Assembly: GCA_018825785.1 (NCBI GenBank)
Contig: JAHKAY010000054.1
Coordinates: 1-43,799 of the forward strand
Length of the DNA stretch: 43,799 nucleotides
Direction of reading: 5' to 3'
Origin: Chloroflexota bacterium
GTDB lineage: Bacteria; Chloroflexota; Dehalococcoidia; JACVQG01; JAHKAY01
The position numbers and the translations under genes were made by a program. The notes below the pieces were generated by a model. That model saw only the letters and a program-made list of their open reading frames with translations. It made no database searches and was not told the DNA's origin. Of this stretch, positions 23,763 to 31,626 are shown piece after piece; the stretch's first letter is position 1; each line of letters opens with the position of its first letter.

Positions 23763-25187
23763 TCAGCTACCTTCCTTCTTTAGCTGTTTTTCCACCCAGG
23801 CCAGGGCCTCCTCACGGGTGCTGACCTCCCCCGCCGCCTGCGCCTCCCTCAACCCCTCCAGAAGCTCCCCGATTATGGGGCCGGGGGGGAGGTGGAAGAG
23901 TTCCATTATGTCACACCCGTCAATCAGCTTGGGCGGCGGCACCTCCCGGAGCGAGCGGAGGTGCTCCTCCAGGGCGAAGGCCGTGGCCTGAGCATGGCGC
24001 CGCCACTCGGCCATATCCAGAAGGGGCCCCCGGGTGGCCAGGTGGTCAGCCAGGCTGAGGAAGAGGGTGTCAATCCCCGCCTCACCGGTATCGCGGAAAT
24101 AGCGGTAGATGGCCCGGCGGGTGGGGGGCTCACCGTCCCGGCCCATCTGGGCGGGGCGGAGGTGGTGGATGACCATTGTCTGCACCAACTCTGTTTCCCG
24201 GCGGGAAAAACGCAGCCGCTCCATTACCGCCTGGAGCATTTCCGCCCCCTCCTGGGCATGGCCTATGAACCTTATCCTCCCGCCCTCCTCTGTCCTCTTC
24301 CGGGGCTTCCCTATATCGTGGAGGAGAGCCGTCAGCTTGAGGTGGGACGAGCGGGGAAACCCCCCCAGAAGCCCCCCAAAATGCCCCTCCAGAAAGGGGC
24401 CCCAGGGCTCCTCCGCCAGGGCCTCCTCCGGCCAGCCGTTGCCCTGGCGGAGGAGGAACCCCACCGCCCCCACCGCAGCCAGCGAATGCCGATAGACATC
24501 CCAGTAGTGCTCCGGGGGCTGTACCACCCCCTTCTCCTCCCCCAGCTCCGGGAAGAGGACCAGGAGAAGGCCCAGCCTGTCCAGAAGCCCCACCCCCTCC
24601 CTGGCCCCGGGCAGGGATAGGAGGCGCATCAGCTCCTCCCGGGACCTCTCCCCTGCTACCCTCCGGAGTTCACCGGCATGGGAGCTTATCCAGCCCTGGG
24701 TCCTCCCATCAATCTCAAAGCCCAATTCCACCGCCAGCCGCACGGCCCGGAGGAGCCGGGCGGGATCCTCTTCAAAGGCCCGCTCGCCCAGGGCCCGGAT
24801 AAGCCTGTCCTCCAGGTCTTCGCGCCCACCGAAGGGGTCCACCACCTGCCCGTCCAGGGTCAGGGCTATGGCATCTACGGTAAAGTCCCGGCCTGCCAGG
24901 TCACGGGATATTTCCCCCTTTAAAGAGGCAAAGTCCAGGGAAAACCCCTCCCCCACCACGCGGGCAATCCCCCGCTCCTGGTCCAGGGGGACAAAACTGC
25001 CCCCCAGGGCAGCCGCCGCCCTCCGGGCCACCTCCAGGGCCGACCCCTCCACCGCGATATCAATATCCCTGGTCTCGCGGCCCAGCATCAGGTCCCGGAC
25101 ATACCCCCCCACCAGATAGACCTTCCCTTCCCGGCGGAGAAAAGCCGCCAGCTTTCCCTGGAGAAACAAGGGCTCTAGCTTGACCAT
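23763..25187 (-). CDS. cca: tRNA nucleotidyltransferase (CCA-adding) with HD domain
   Basis: 474 residues. The head domain has 'LVGGYVRDLMLGRETRDIDI' (GG plus D-x-D catalytic motif), 'RDFTVDAIALTLDG', and 'ARLLRAVRLAVELGFEID' (neck), and the body carries an HD domain ('LTALLHDIGKPRKR', 'VMIHHLRPAQMG'). The class II nucleotidyltransferase adds CCA to tRNA 3' ends; the tRNA-Glu here has no encoded CCA, consistent with need for it. Distinction from A-adding enzymes or poly(A) polymerase cannot be made by eye. It starts directly after the stop of the 52-residue membrane protein. Confidence 0.9.
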   Translation of the reverse strand: MVKLEPLFLQGKLAAFLRREGKVYLVGGYVRDLMLGRETRDIDIAVEGSALEVARRAAAALGGSFVPLDQERGIARVVGEGFSLDFASLKGEISRDLAGRDFTVDAIALTLDGQVVDPFGGREDLEDRLIRALGERAFEEDPARLLRAVRLAVELGFEIDGRTQGWISSHAGELRRVAGERSREELMRLLSLPGAREGVGLLDRLGLLLVLFPELGEEKGVVQPPEHYWDVYRHSLAAVGAVGFLLRQGNGWPEEALAEEPWGPFLEGHFGGLLGGFPRSSHLKLTALLHDIGKPRKRTEEGGRIRFIGHAQEGAEMLQAVMERLRFSRRETELVQTMVIHHLRPAQMGRDGEPPTRRAIYRYFRDTGEAGIDTLFLSLADHLATRGPLLDMAEWRRHAQATAFALEEHLRSLREVPPPKLIDGCDIMELFHLPPGPIIGELLEGLREAQAAGEVSTREEALAWVEKQLKKEGS

Positions 25188-25346
25188 CTAGCGCCTCTGA
25201 AGCCTGAGGATGACCAGACCCACCAGGATGAGGACGATGGGCAGGATGACGAACCACCGGAACAGCAAGACGAACTTCAGGCCGCTGAAGAGCGCAATGA
25301 CGCCCAGGACCAGCAGGGCCAGTCCCAGGCAGGAGGTCCGGTTCAA
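25188..25346 (-). CDS. 52-residue membrane protein (LiaI/LiaF-like helices)
   Basis: From TTG 25346, one base after the pspC-like stop, 52 residues: two hydrophobic helices 'CLGLALLVLGVIALFSGL' and 'WFVILPIVLILVGLVIL' with a basic tail. The helices resemble the C-terminal pair of the preceding gene ('WRWAVLWPVVLILVGLLLVW'), so it may have arisen by duplication. TAG then ATG of cca follow with no gap. Function unknown; envelope-stress role suggested by the PspC neighbour. Confidence 0.7.
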   Translation of the reverse strand: MNRTSCLGLALLVLGVIALFSGLKFVLLFRWFVILPIVLILVGLVILRLQRR

Positions 25347-25347
25347 G

Positions 25348-25803
25348 CTAGCGCCTTCGCCACACCAGGAGCAGGCCCACCAGGATGAGAACGACAGGCC
25401 AGAGTACGGCCCACCGCCACCACCGCACGATGTCCAGGCTGGAGAGGAGGAACATGAGGCCCAGGGCAACCAGAAACACCCCCACCCAGAAAGCGCCACT
25501 CCGCTTCCACTCCTCGGCCTTCTCCCCGGTTACCGCCGCCTTTGCCTCGCCCTGCAACTCCACGAGGCGCTTCTTGATGTCCTCTATGTTATCTCCCACC
25601 ACCCCCCCGGCCTCCACCTGGGAGCGGCGGGGCATGATTATCCAGAGGACGATATACACGAGTATCCCCGCCCCGCCGGCCAGGGCCACGAGGACAAAGA
25701 CAAGCCGTACCAGGGTGGGGTCGAAGCCAAAGTATTCCGCCAACCCCCCGCACACCCCGCCCAGAATGCGCTCCTTCTCACTCCGCGTGAGCTTCTTCTC
25801 CAT
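25348..25803 (-). CDS. PspC-domain membrane protein
   Basis: 151 residues from ATG 25803, chosen over an ATG at 25818 because AGGAGG lies six bases ahead inside the end of def. The PspC domain covers residues 3-62 ('RILGGVCGGLAEYFGFDPTL' then a membrane helix ending 'VLWIIMPRR'). A charged linker with coiled-coil potential (65-100) leads to two more helices (about 107-150). PspC domains take part in envelope-stress (phage shock/LiaIFSR-like) responses. It overlaps def by 26 bases. Confidence 0.88.
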   Translation of the reverse strand: MEKKLTRSEKERILGGVCGGLAEYFGFDPTLVRLVFVLVALAGGAGILVYIVLWIIMPRRSQVEAGGVVGDNIEDIKKRLVELQGEAKAAVTGEKAEEWKRSGAFWVGVFLVALGLMFLLSSLDIVRWWRWAVLWPVVLILVGLLLVWRRR

Positions 25804-26278
25804 CCTCTTCCTCCTCAACCTTCTTGAGCATATCCGGGCTTTCCAGCCGGTCTATATAGAGGACCCCGTTCAGGTGGTCTATCTCATGCTCCAGGACCTG
25901 GGCCAGGAGCTCTTCCCCCTTGATGCGGAAGGACTTGCCTTCCCGGTCGAGGGCCTTCACCACCACCTGAAGGGAGCGCTTCAGCTGGGCGTGGTAGCCG
26001 GGGATGGAAAGACAGCCCTCCCCCACATCCCTGTCCCCCCTCCTCTTGACCACCTCGGGGTTGATGAGGACCAGGGGCTCCTGCTCCGGTAGCTGAATGA
26101 CCGCCAGCCTCAGGGAGACCCCCACCTGGGGCGCAGCCAGGCCCACCCCCTCGGCGTGGCGCATGGTGTCCAGCATGTCCTCCACCAGTCTCTGGATGGA
26201 GCCATCTATTATCCCCAGCCTCCTGGCCTTCTGCCTTAGGACAGGGTCAGGGTGACAGCGCAAAGGGAGGACCGCCAT
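25778..26278 (-). CDS. def: Peptide deformylase
   Basis: 166 residues with the three metal motifs: 'GVGLAAPQVG', 'EGCLSIPG' (Cys ligand) and 'LEHEIDHLNG' (HExxH-type with two His ligands). It removes the formyl group from nascent N-terminal Met; the Fe/Zn enzyme is essential. Length normal; the C-terminal tail is very acidic (VEEEEDGEEAHAE). First gene of the def-pspC-cca-secDF-CDF-hemW operon, with an almost perfect promoter that leaves only about five bases of leader. Confidence 0.96.
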   Translation of the reverse strand: MAVLPLRCHPDPVLRQKARRLGIIDGSIQRLVEDMLDTMRHAEGVGLAAPQVGVSLRLAVIQLPEQEPLVLINPEVVKRRGDRDVGEGCLSIPGYHAQLKRSLQVVVKALDREGKSFRIKGEELLAQVLEHEIDHLNGVLYIDRLESPDMLKKVEEEEDGEEAHAE

Positions 26279-26290
26279 ACTTTCCGGCCG

Positions 26291-26319
26291 ATTATATTCC
26301 AGGGTGCTAGGCTTGTAAA
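26291..26319 (-). promoter_or_regulatory. Promoter of the def operon
   Basis: Reverse strand: -35 TTTACA (26319-26314), 17-base spacer, -10 TATAAT (26296-26291). Predicted start near 26284, six bases from ATG 26278. Confidence 0.8.
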
Positions 26320-26346
26320 GCTTACAGAATCTCCCCCACCCCTACA

Positions 26347-26375
26347 TTGACTGGTGCCCCTATGCCAACTATAAT
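26347..26375 (+). promoter_or_regulatory. Promoter of the leaderless 53-residue protein
   Basis: -35 TTGACT (26347-26352), 17-base spacer, perfect -10 TATAAT (26370-26375). Start predicted exactly at GTG 26382. Divergent from the def promoter, with 27 bases between the two -35 boxes. Confidence 0.8.
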
Positions 26376-26381
26376 CCGTCC

Positions 26382-26543
26382 GTGTCGAACAAAAAGCTGG
26401 GTACGGCACTATTCGCGGCAGCAGGGGTATGTATTGCTGCCGTGTTTCTCTTTGCTCTCGTCCACGCGCCGGAAGCGGTTTTCCCGCCGATAGTCATACT
26501 TGCAGCCGTCCTCTTCTCAGCCGGACTCATAGCTAGCCGCTAG
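26382..26543 (+). CDS. Small leaderless membrane protein (53 residues)
   Basis: GTG 26382 opens a 53-residue frame ending TAG 26543. It has two hydrophobic segments, 'LGTALFAAAGVCIAAVFLFA' and 'VFPPIVILAAVLFSAGLIA', with a basic N-terminus (MSNKK) and a short polar turn (HAPEA). The frame is below the usual ORF size cutoffs; support comes from its fit to the adjoining promoter, six bases between -10 and GTG. No Shine-Dalgarno sequence. Function unknown. Confidence 0.65.
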   Translation: MSNKKLGTALFAAAGVCIAAVFLFALVHAPEAVFPPIVILAAVLFSAGLIASR

Positions 26544-26575
26544 CCACACGTGCAGCTGGGGAAGGAGCAGAGAGC

Positions 26576-27169
26576 TTGGCACGACCGACGAAGGAAACCA
26601 AGAAGCTCATCGCCGAAGCAAGGAAGCAGTGGGAGTATGAAGAAGATTGGGACGGGGAGCGGAGGAAAACGGGGAGGGTCCGTTGTCCGGAATGTAGGAG
26701 GGCTTTTCCCCTGGACATTATGGAGGTGGACCACATTCGTCCGAAGAAACTCCGTGGAGGAGACTTCATTGACAACACTCGGCTCCTCTGTCCACCCTGC
26801 AACAAGAGGAAGGGCAGCAAACTAGAAAGAGTGGGGCCTAAAACAAAAAAGGGCGTGGGAGCCAGCAGAGTTTCAGGCGCGACAAAAAAGGCAACGACCA
26901 AGGGCACAGCTGCCAAGAGGGCTACCAAAGTGAAGAAGGTGGAGCGCAAGACGACAGCCAGGCGCACAGCTACCAGCAAAGCCATGGCCGCCAAGAAGCC
27001 GACCACTCGTAAAGCTTCAGCTTCCAAGAAGAAAACGACTGCCAAGCGCACAGCAAGCAGGAAGGCCACTGGAGTCAAGAAGGTGAAGAGGAGGACAGCG
27101 GCCAAGCGCACAGCAACCAGGAAAGCTCCAGCCAGCAGAAAGGGAAAGAGAACAAGCACGCGGAAGTGA
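26576..27169 (+). CDS. HNH-domain protein with histone-H1-like basic tail
   Basis: 197 residues from TTG 26576 with AAGGAG ten bases ahead. The N-terminal third is an HNH nuclease-like zinc module: C37-x2-C40, 'EVDHIRPKK' (D52-H53), N67 in 'DNTRLLC', C72-x2-C75-N76 and 'KRKGSK'. From about residue 80 the sequence is nearly all Lys, Arg, Ala and Thr in loose repeats such as 'TAKRTASRKATGVKKVKRRT', like the histone-H1-type tails of some bacterial DNA-binding proteins. The tail would coat DNA nonspecifically and may deliver the nuclease domain. Base composition differs from neighbours. Could be a DNA repair or island-encoded factor; target unknown. Confidence 0.8.
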   Translation: MARPTKETKKLIAEARKQWEYEEDWDGERRKTGRVRCPECRRAFPLDIMEVDHIRPKKLRGGDFIDNTRLLCPPCNKRKGSKLERVGPKTKKGVGASRVSGATKKATTKGTAAKRATKVKKVERKTTARRTATSKAMAAKKPTTRKASASKKKTTAKRTASRKATGVKKVKRRTAAKRTATRKAPASRKGKRTSTRK

Positions 27170-27253
27170 CAATTTGAGTGTCACTATCGGCTCCAGAGGG
27201 CCCTCCACTCCCAGGACCAAAGTGAGGAATGAGTTGATTTACGAGCCTCTCTT

Positions 27254-27327
27254 TGTCATTCTGAGCAAAGCGAAGAATCTCGGAGATTCTTCGTCGTCCC
27301 GACTCATCGGGACTCCTCAGAATGACA
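27254..27327. repeat. Three-way-junction inverted repeat (MITE/REP-like)
   Basis: Outer arms GTCATTCTGAG (27255-27265) and CTCAGAATGAC (27316-27326) enclose two internal hairpins: GAAGAATCTC-G-GAGATTCTTC (27272-27292, split here by hyphens) and GTCCCGA/TCGGGAC (27296-27302 with 27307-27313). The GTCATTCTGAGC...GAAGAATCT type is a widespread dispersed repeat in many environmental bacterial genomes, as far as I recall. It lies between the convergent HNH and priA genes; the remaining 100 bases hold nothing else recognised. Confidence 0.8.
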
Positions 27328-27347
27328 TCAGGAATGACCTCGATAGC

Positions 27348-29468
27348 TTACAGCAAATGCACCGGGTCTATATCCACCGCCCAGCCCGGGGGTATCTCCA
27401 GGGAGGAGAAAAGGCGGGGCAGGTCCTCCCCCCGGACCAGGTTCTGCCAGCGGTATTTGCCCCGGAGGCGGGGGTAAAAGGCGGGGGAGGGGCCCAGGAC
27501 CTCCGCCCCCGCCGCCCTTAGCTGCTGGCCCAGCCTCTCCGCCTCCTTCCCGGCCCGGGCCTGGCTGGGGCTTGAGTAGAGGAGGCGGGCCATCTGGGAG
27601 AAGGGGGGATAGCGGTAGCGGCGGCGGTAGGCCATCTCCTGCTGATAGAAGGCCCGGTAGTCGTTGGCCAGGGCGGCCTGGACGGCATAGTGCTGGGGCT
27701 GGTAGGTCTGGATGATGACCCTCCCCGGCCAGTCCCCCCGCCCCGCCCTCCCCGCCACCTGCATGATAAGCTGGAAGGTCCGCTCCCCGGAGCGGAAGTC
27801 GGGATAGGTGAGGCCGATATCCGCCAGAACCACGCCCACCAGGGTCACGCGGGGTATGTCCAGCCCCTTGGCCACCAGTTGGGTCCCGATAAGGATGGAG
27901 GCCTCCCGGCGGCGGAACCTCTCCAGGACCTCCTCGTGGGCCCCGCGGCGGGTGACGGCATCCCGGTCCCAGCGCAAAAGGCCCGCCTGGGGAAAAGCCT
28001 GGGCCACCTCCTCCGCCAGGCGCTGGGTGCCCAGGCCGAGGAAGCTCAGCCGCTCCGCTCCACAGCGGGGGCAGCGGGAGGGGAGGGGCTGTCTTGAGCC
28101 GCACTGGTGGCACTTTAGGCCCTCGGGATGGCGGGTGAGGGCCAGGGCGCAGCGGGGGCATTCCAGGACATGCCCGCAGGCGCGGCACTGGACCTGGGCC
28201 GATAGGCCCCGGCGGTTGAGGAAAAGGATAACCTGCTCCCCGGCCGGGAGGGCCTCGGCCAGGGCCTGGGAAAGGGCCCGGCTGAGGGGGCTGCGGTTAC
28301 CGGCCTTTAGCTCCTGGCGCATGTCCACCAGCTCCATCCTGGGGAAGGCCCCCGGGCTGATGCGCTGGGGGAGCTCCAGCAGGCGGTATTCCCCCTTGAG
28401 GGCCCGAGAATAGCTCTCTACATCCGGGGTGGCACTGCCCAGGACCACCACCGCCCCCTCCCTCCGTCCCCTCTCCAGGGCCACCTCACGGGCATGATAG
28501 TAAGGGGTCTCATCCTGTTTGTAGGTCCACTCATGTTCCTCGTCCAGGACCACCAGGCCCAGGTCGGGGACGGGGGCAGAGACAGCGCTCCGGGTGCCGA
28601 TGACCACCTGGTAAGCCCCCTCCCTTATCCCCCGCCAGGTATCAAACCTCTCCCCCTCACCCAGGCCGCTGTGGAGGAGGGCCACCCTGCCCGGGAAGCG
28701 GGAGAGAAAGCGCTCCACGGTCTGGGGGGTGAGGGCTATCTCCGGCACCAGCACCAGCCCCCGCCTCCCCAGGGCTGCTGCCCGGAAGAGGGCCTGAAGA
28801 TATACTTCTGTCTTTCCGCTCCCCGTTACCCCGTGGAGGAGGAAGACGCCCTTCCGGGAGAGGAGGCCCTGGCGGATTTCCTCCAGGGCCCCATCCTGGG
28901 CGGGGGTGAGGGGCAGGGGGGGCTCGTGGGGGAAGACCTTCCCCGCCAGGGGGTCCCGCCTCACCTCCACCTCTATTCTTTCCACCACCCCCTTCGTAGC
29001 CAGCGAGCGCACCCCCTCTCCGGCTATTTCCCTCGCCTGGGCCAGGGTCATAGGCCCCTCCTTCAGCTTCTCCAGCAGGAGGGCCTGGCGGGGGGAGCGG
29101 GGGGCAAAGGAATCCACCTTGAGACAGAGGTAGATAACCTTTTTGGGCTTTTGGGTCTCCCAGGCCGGGGGGAGAAAGAGGGCGAGGGCCTGATAGAGGG
29201 GGGCAGAATAGCGCCAGGCAAGCCAGCGGCCCAGGGCCAGGGCCTCAGGCGAAAGGACAGGCCCGGGAGTGATGACCTCCACTATGAGCCTGGTATCGGC
29301 CACAGGCGAGGCGGGGACAAGCTCCAGGACGAAGCCCCGCAGGACCTGCCGGCCAAAGGGGACCCTCACCCCCTGGCCGGGCTGGACCTCCATAGAGGGA
29401 GGGATAGCGTAGGTGAAGGTGGCCGGCGAGCGAAGGGGGAAATCAACAGCTACCTGGGCATAGCCCAC
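27348..29468 (-). CDS. priA: Primosomal replication restart helicase PriA
   Basis: 706 residues, GTG 29468. The N-terminal 3' DNA-binding domain ('VAVDFPLRSPATFTYAIP', 'GQGVRVPFGRQVLRGFVLE') is followed by the SF2 helicase core: Walker A GVTGSGKT (213-220, Lys219), 'LVPEIALTPQ', DEEH box in 'VVLDEEHEWTYKQDE', and 'IGTQLVAKGLDIPRVTLVG'. Between lobes are eight cysteines binding two zincs ('CRACGHVLECPRC' and 'CHQCGSRQPLPSRCPRC'). PriA reloads the replisome on stalled forks. Slightly shorter than E. coli (732). Fifteen bases after rplS; last gene of the mogA-trmD-rplS-priA operon. Confidence 0.96.
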   Translation of the reverse strand: MGYAQVAVDFPLRSPATFTYAIPPSMEVQPGQGVRVPFGRQVLRGFVLELVPASPVADTRLIVEVITPGPVLSPEALALGRWLAWRYSAPLYQALALFLPPAWETQKPKKVIYLCLKVDSFAPRSPRQALLLEKLKEGPMTLAQAREIAGEGVRSLATKGVVERIEVEVRRDPLAGKVFPHEPPLPLTPAQDGALEEIRQGLLSRKGVFLLHGVTGSGKTEVYLQALFRAAALGRRGLVLVPEIALTPQTVERFLSRFPGRVALLHSGLGEGERFDTWRGIREGAYQVVIGTRSAVSAPVPDLGLVVLDEEHEWTYKQDETPYYHAREVALERGRREGAVVVLGSATPDVESYSRALKGEYRLLELPQRISPGAFPRMELVDMRQELKAGNRSPLSRALSQALAEALPAGEQVILFLNRRGLSAQVQCRACGHVLECPRCALALTRHPEGLKCHQCGSRQPLPSRCPRCGAERLSFLGLGTQRLAEEVAQAFPQAGLLRWDRDAVTRRGAHEEVLERFRRREASILIGTQLVAKGLDIPRVTLVGVVLADIGLTYPDFRSGERTFQLIMQVAGRAGRGDWPGRVIIQTYQPQHYAVQAALANDYRAFYQQEMAYRRRYRYPPFSQMARLLYSSPSQARAGKEAERLGQQLRAAGAEVLGPSPAFYPRLRGKYRWQNLVRGEDLPRLFSSLEIPPGWAVDIDPVHLL

Positions 29469-29483
29469 GGAGGACGGCGCAGC

Positions 29484-29873
29484 CTATCGCTCCCCGGCGG
29501 GTGTCTCGGCGGCCGCGGCCTCGGGGGCGGCCTCGGCGGGCAGCACCTCCTTGGGCAGATCCCGCCTTTCCTTTATCCTCCCCTTCCTGGCCGAGAGTCC
29601 CCTGAGGTAGTAGAGCTTGGCCCTCCTCACCTTGCCCCGCCGGAGCACATCCACCTTCTCCAGGGTAGGGGAATGGAGGAAGAAAGTGCGCTCCACCCCC
29701 ACACCATAGCTTACCCGGCGCACAGTAAAGGTGGTCCTCTCCCCTCCCCGCTTCACCCGGATGACCACCCCCTGGAAGCTCTGGCTCCGCTCCTTCTCCC
29801 CCTCCTTTATCCGAATGGTGACCTTCACCAGGTCACCGGGGCGGGGGACCTCCATGTTAGGTCTGGTTTCCAT
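29484..29873 (-). CDS. rplS: Ribosomal protein L19
   Basis: 129 residues from ATG 29873, supported by GAGGGAAGAG ahead; the frame could begin at GTG 29885 inside trmD. Signatures: '[16 protein letters not shown]', '[20 protein letters not shown]', '[20 protein letters not shown]' and '[21 protein letters not shown]'. The usual 15-20 residue N-terminal helix is short, and the C-terminus carries an Ala/Glu extension ('[19 protein letters not shown]'). L19 sits at the 30S-50S interface. Position after trmD is the standard bacterial order. Confidence 0.95.
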   Translation of the reverse strand: METRPNMEVPRPGDLVKVTIRIKEGEKERSQSFQGVVIRVKRGGERTTFTVRRVSYGVGVERTFFLHSPTLEKVDVLRRGKVRRAKLYYLRGLSARKGRIKERRDLPKEVLPAEAAPEAAAAETPAGER

Positions 29874-30603
29874 CTCTTCCCTCACTAGCCTTTATTATTT
29901 CCAGAAACCGTCTATCCTCCCGGGTAAGACAGGCCTTCTCCAGAAGCTCGGGACGCCGCTTCAGGGTTCTCACCAGGGCCTGCTCCCGGCGCCAGCGGGC
30001 TATTTTAGCATGGTGGCCGGAGAGGAGTATTTCAGGCACCGTCCAGCCCCGGAAGTCGGGTGGGCGGGTATACTGGGGGTATTCCAGGAGGTCCCAGGTA
30101 TGGGAGTCCTCCTCCAGGGCCTGGGGGGAGCCCAGGGCCCCGGGCTGGAGCCTGGCCACCGCCTCCACCACCACCATGGCCGCCACCTCCCCCCCACAAA
30201 GGACAAAGTCCCCCAGGCTTATCTCCTGGTCCGCCAGGTGCTCCCTGACCCTCTCATCCACCCCCTCATAGCGGGTGCAGAGGAGCAGAAGATGTGGCCT
30301 CCGGGCCAACTCCTGGGCCAGGGCCTGGTGGAAGGGGACCCCCTGGGGGTCCAGGAGGATGACCCAGCTCCCCTCCCTCTTCAGGGCCTCCACGGCCTCG
30401 AACAGGGGCTCGGGCTTGAAGACCATCCCCGGTCCTCCGCCGAAGGGGTAGTCATCCACCGTGCGGTGGCGGTCATGGGCAAACTGGCGCAGGTCGTGCA
30501 CCCCCACCCTCACCAGCTCCTTTTCCCTGAGCTGGCCGAGGAGGCCCACCTGGAGGAAGCCCTGGAACATCTCGGGGAAGATGGTGATGATATCAATCTC
30601 CAT
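29857..30603 (-). CDS. trmD: tRNA (guanine-N1)-methyltransferase TrmD
   Basis: 248 residues from ATG 30603 (TGATG overlap with the mogA stop). It methylates G37 of tRNAs reading CNN/proline codons using SAM. The SPOUT trefoil-knot motifs are visible: '[20 protein letters not shown]', '[20 protein letters not shown]', '[19 protein letters not shown]', '[12 protein letters not shown]', '[20 protein letters not shown]' and C-terminal '[18 protein letters not shown]'. Length normal (about 240-255). Overlaps rplS by 17 bases. Confidence 0.97.
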   Translation of the reverse strand: MEIDIITIFPEMFQGFLQVGLLGQLREKELVRVGVHDLRQFAHDRHRTVDDYPFGGGPGMVFKPEPLFEAVEALKREGSWVILLDPQGVPFHQALAQELARRPHLLLLCTRYEGVDERVREHLADQEISLGDFVLCGGEVAAMVVVEAVARLQPGALGSPQALEEDSHTWDLLEYPQYTRPPDFRGWTVPEILLSGHHAKIARWRREQALVRTLKRRPELLEKACLTREDRRFLEIIKASEGRDGNQT

Positions 30604-31079
30604 CACTCCTTAGCCTCCCCCCGCAGCACCTCAATGGCATGGGGCAGGGCGGGGAGGATGGCCTCCAGCCCCTCCCTCACCCCCCGGGGGCTGCCGGGGA
30701 GGTTGATGATGAGGCACCTTCCCCTCACCCCCGCCACCCCCCGGCTGAGCATGGCCCTGGGAGTCTGAGAAAGCCCCCGCTGGCGCATGGCCTCGGCAAA
30801 GCCAGGGGCCAGTCTGTCCACCACCGCCAATGTAGCCTCCGGGGTGTGGTCCCTGGGTGAAAGCCCCGTCCCCCCCGAGGTCAGGATGATGTCCAGCCCA
30901 GCATCGGCCCAGTCTCTAAGCCTTTTCTCAATCATCTCCCTTTCATCGGGCACGATTTCATATTTTACAGCCTCCACCCCCAGGGGAGAAAGGAGCTCCC
31001 CTATCAGGGGCCCGCTCTCATCCGCCCTCTCCCCCCGGAACCCCCGGTCCGACGCCACCAGCACCCCGGCCTTAATCAT
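30603..31079 (-). CDS. Molybdopterin adenylyltransferase family protein (MogA/MoaB)
   Basis: 158 residues from ATG 31079, which lies nine bases from a -10 box; a GTG at 31085 would be in the untranscribed part. Motifs: '[20 protein letters not shown]', '[20 protein letters not shown]' (the G-G-T-G-x-x-x-x-D-x-T substrate motif) and '[20 protein letters not shown]'. MogA/MoaB adenylate molybdopterin before metal insertion. No other moa/moe genes are here; the position ahead of trmD is unusual. First gene of its operon. Confidence 0.9.
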   Translation of the reverse strand: MIKAGVLVASDRGFRGERADESGPLIGELLSPLGVEAVKYEIVPDEREMIEKRLRDWADAGLDIILTSGGTGLSPRDHTPEATLAVVDRLAPGFAEAMRQRGLSQTPRAMLSRGVAGVRGRCLIINLPGSPRGVREGLEAILPALPHAIEVLRGEAKE

Positions 31080-31087
31080 GCCCACAT

Positions 31088-31116
31088 ATTATACTCGACC
31101 TGAACCTTATTGTCTT
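31088..31116 (-). promoter_or_regulatory. Promoter of the mogA-trmD-rplS-priA operon (leaderless)
   Basis: Reverse strand: -35 AAGACA (31116-31111), 17-base spacer, perfect -10 TATAAT (31093-31088). The start should fall near 31081, two bases before ATG 31079. Confidence 0.7.
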
Positions 31117-31223
31117 CGCAGTTGTTTCAAAACAGTTTAATCTTTTTTCTCATATGCTCGTCATCAAACTGAACCTGGAGATGGGTATTATGGACTAATT
31201 TTTAGATTATTCTTAAAAAGGTA

Positions 31224-31254
31224 TTGACAAAGCGGGGACTAGGTGCTCTATAAT
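31224..31254 (+). promoter_or_regulatory. Promoter of the division gene cluster
   Basis: Perfect -35 TTGACA (31224-31229) and perfect -10 TATAAT (31249-31254), but with a 19-base spacer, longer than ideal. The start near 31261 leaves a leader of about 32 bases. The A+T-rich 130 bases upstream, between the divergent promoters, include the short inverted motif GTTTCAAAAC. Confidence 0.7.
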
Positions 31255-31292
31255 TGGGCCGTTGTGTGGAGGGGAGGGGAAGGAGAAGGGAT

Positions 31293-31622
31293 TTGGGGCT
31301 CCTGCAGTTTGTAGAGGTTTACGGCAACACCCGGGCCAAGCTCCGGGTGCTCTTCATCTTAGCGCGCCATCCTCACGCTCGCCTTGACCGCCGGACCTTT
31401 TCCCTCTCCCTTGAGGGCTATCCCCTGGACCTGGCCGAGGGCCTTGAGGAGTTGGTGGCCCAGGGGGTAGTGGAGGAGCACCCCCACTCGGGCGATTCCC
31501 TCTACTCCCTCACACCCGCCAAGAGGGAACCAGTGCAGGAGCTGGCGGATCTGGACCTGGGACAGGCCCAGATCCTGTCCCGCCTTGCGGTGAGCCTCAG
31601 GCTTACCCAGGTACCGGCTTAG
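31293..31622 (+). CDS. Winged-helix-like protein at the head of the division cluster
   Basis: 109 residues from TTG 31293, chosen because AAGGAG lies seven bases ahead; upstream in-frame starts are at or inside the -10 box. 'VEVYGNTRAKLRVLFILARH', 'EGYPLDLAEGLEELVAQGVV', and 'HSGDSLYSLTP' look like a winged helix (helix, recognition helix, wing with small hydrophobic turn), as in MarR- or PaaX-type domains. It occupies the place where mraZ normally stands, four bases before rsmH. It may be a cluster regulator; the domain assignment is by pattern only. Confidence 0.65.
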   Translation: MGLLQFVEVYGNTRAKLRVLFILARHPHARLDRRTFSLSLEGYPLDLAEGLEELVAQGVVEEHPHSGDSLYSLTPAKREPVQELADLDLGQAQILSRLAVSLRLTQVPA

Positions 31623-31626
31623 AGAA

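Noticed and set aside
27328-28188. 286-residue minus-strand frame within priA
   Set aside because: Alternative frame of priA, nearly all Pro and Gly.
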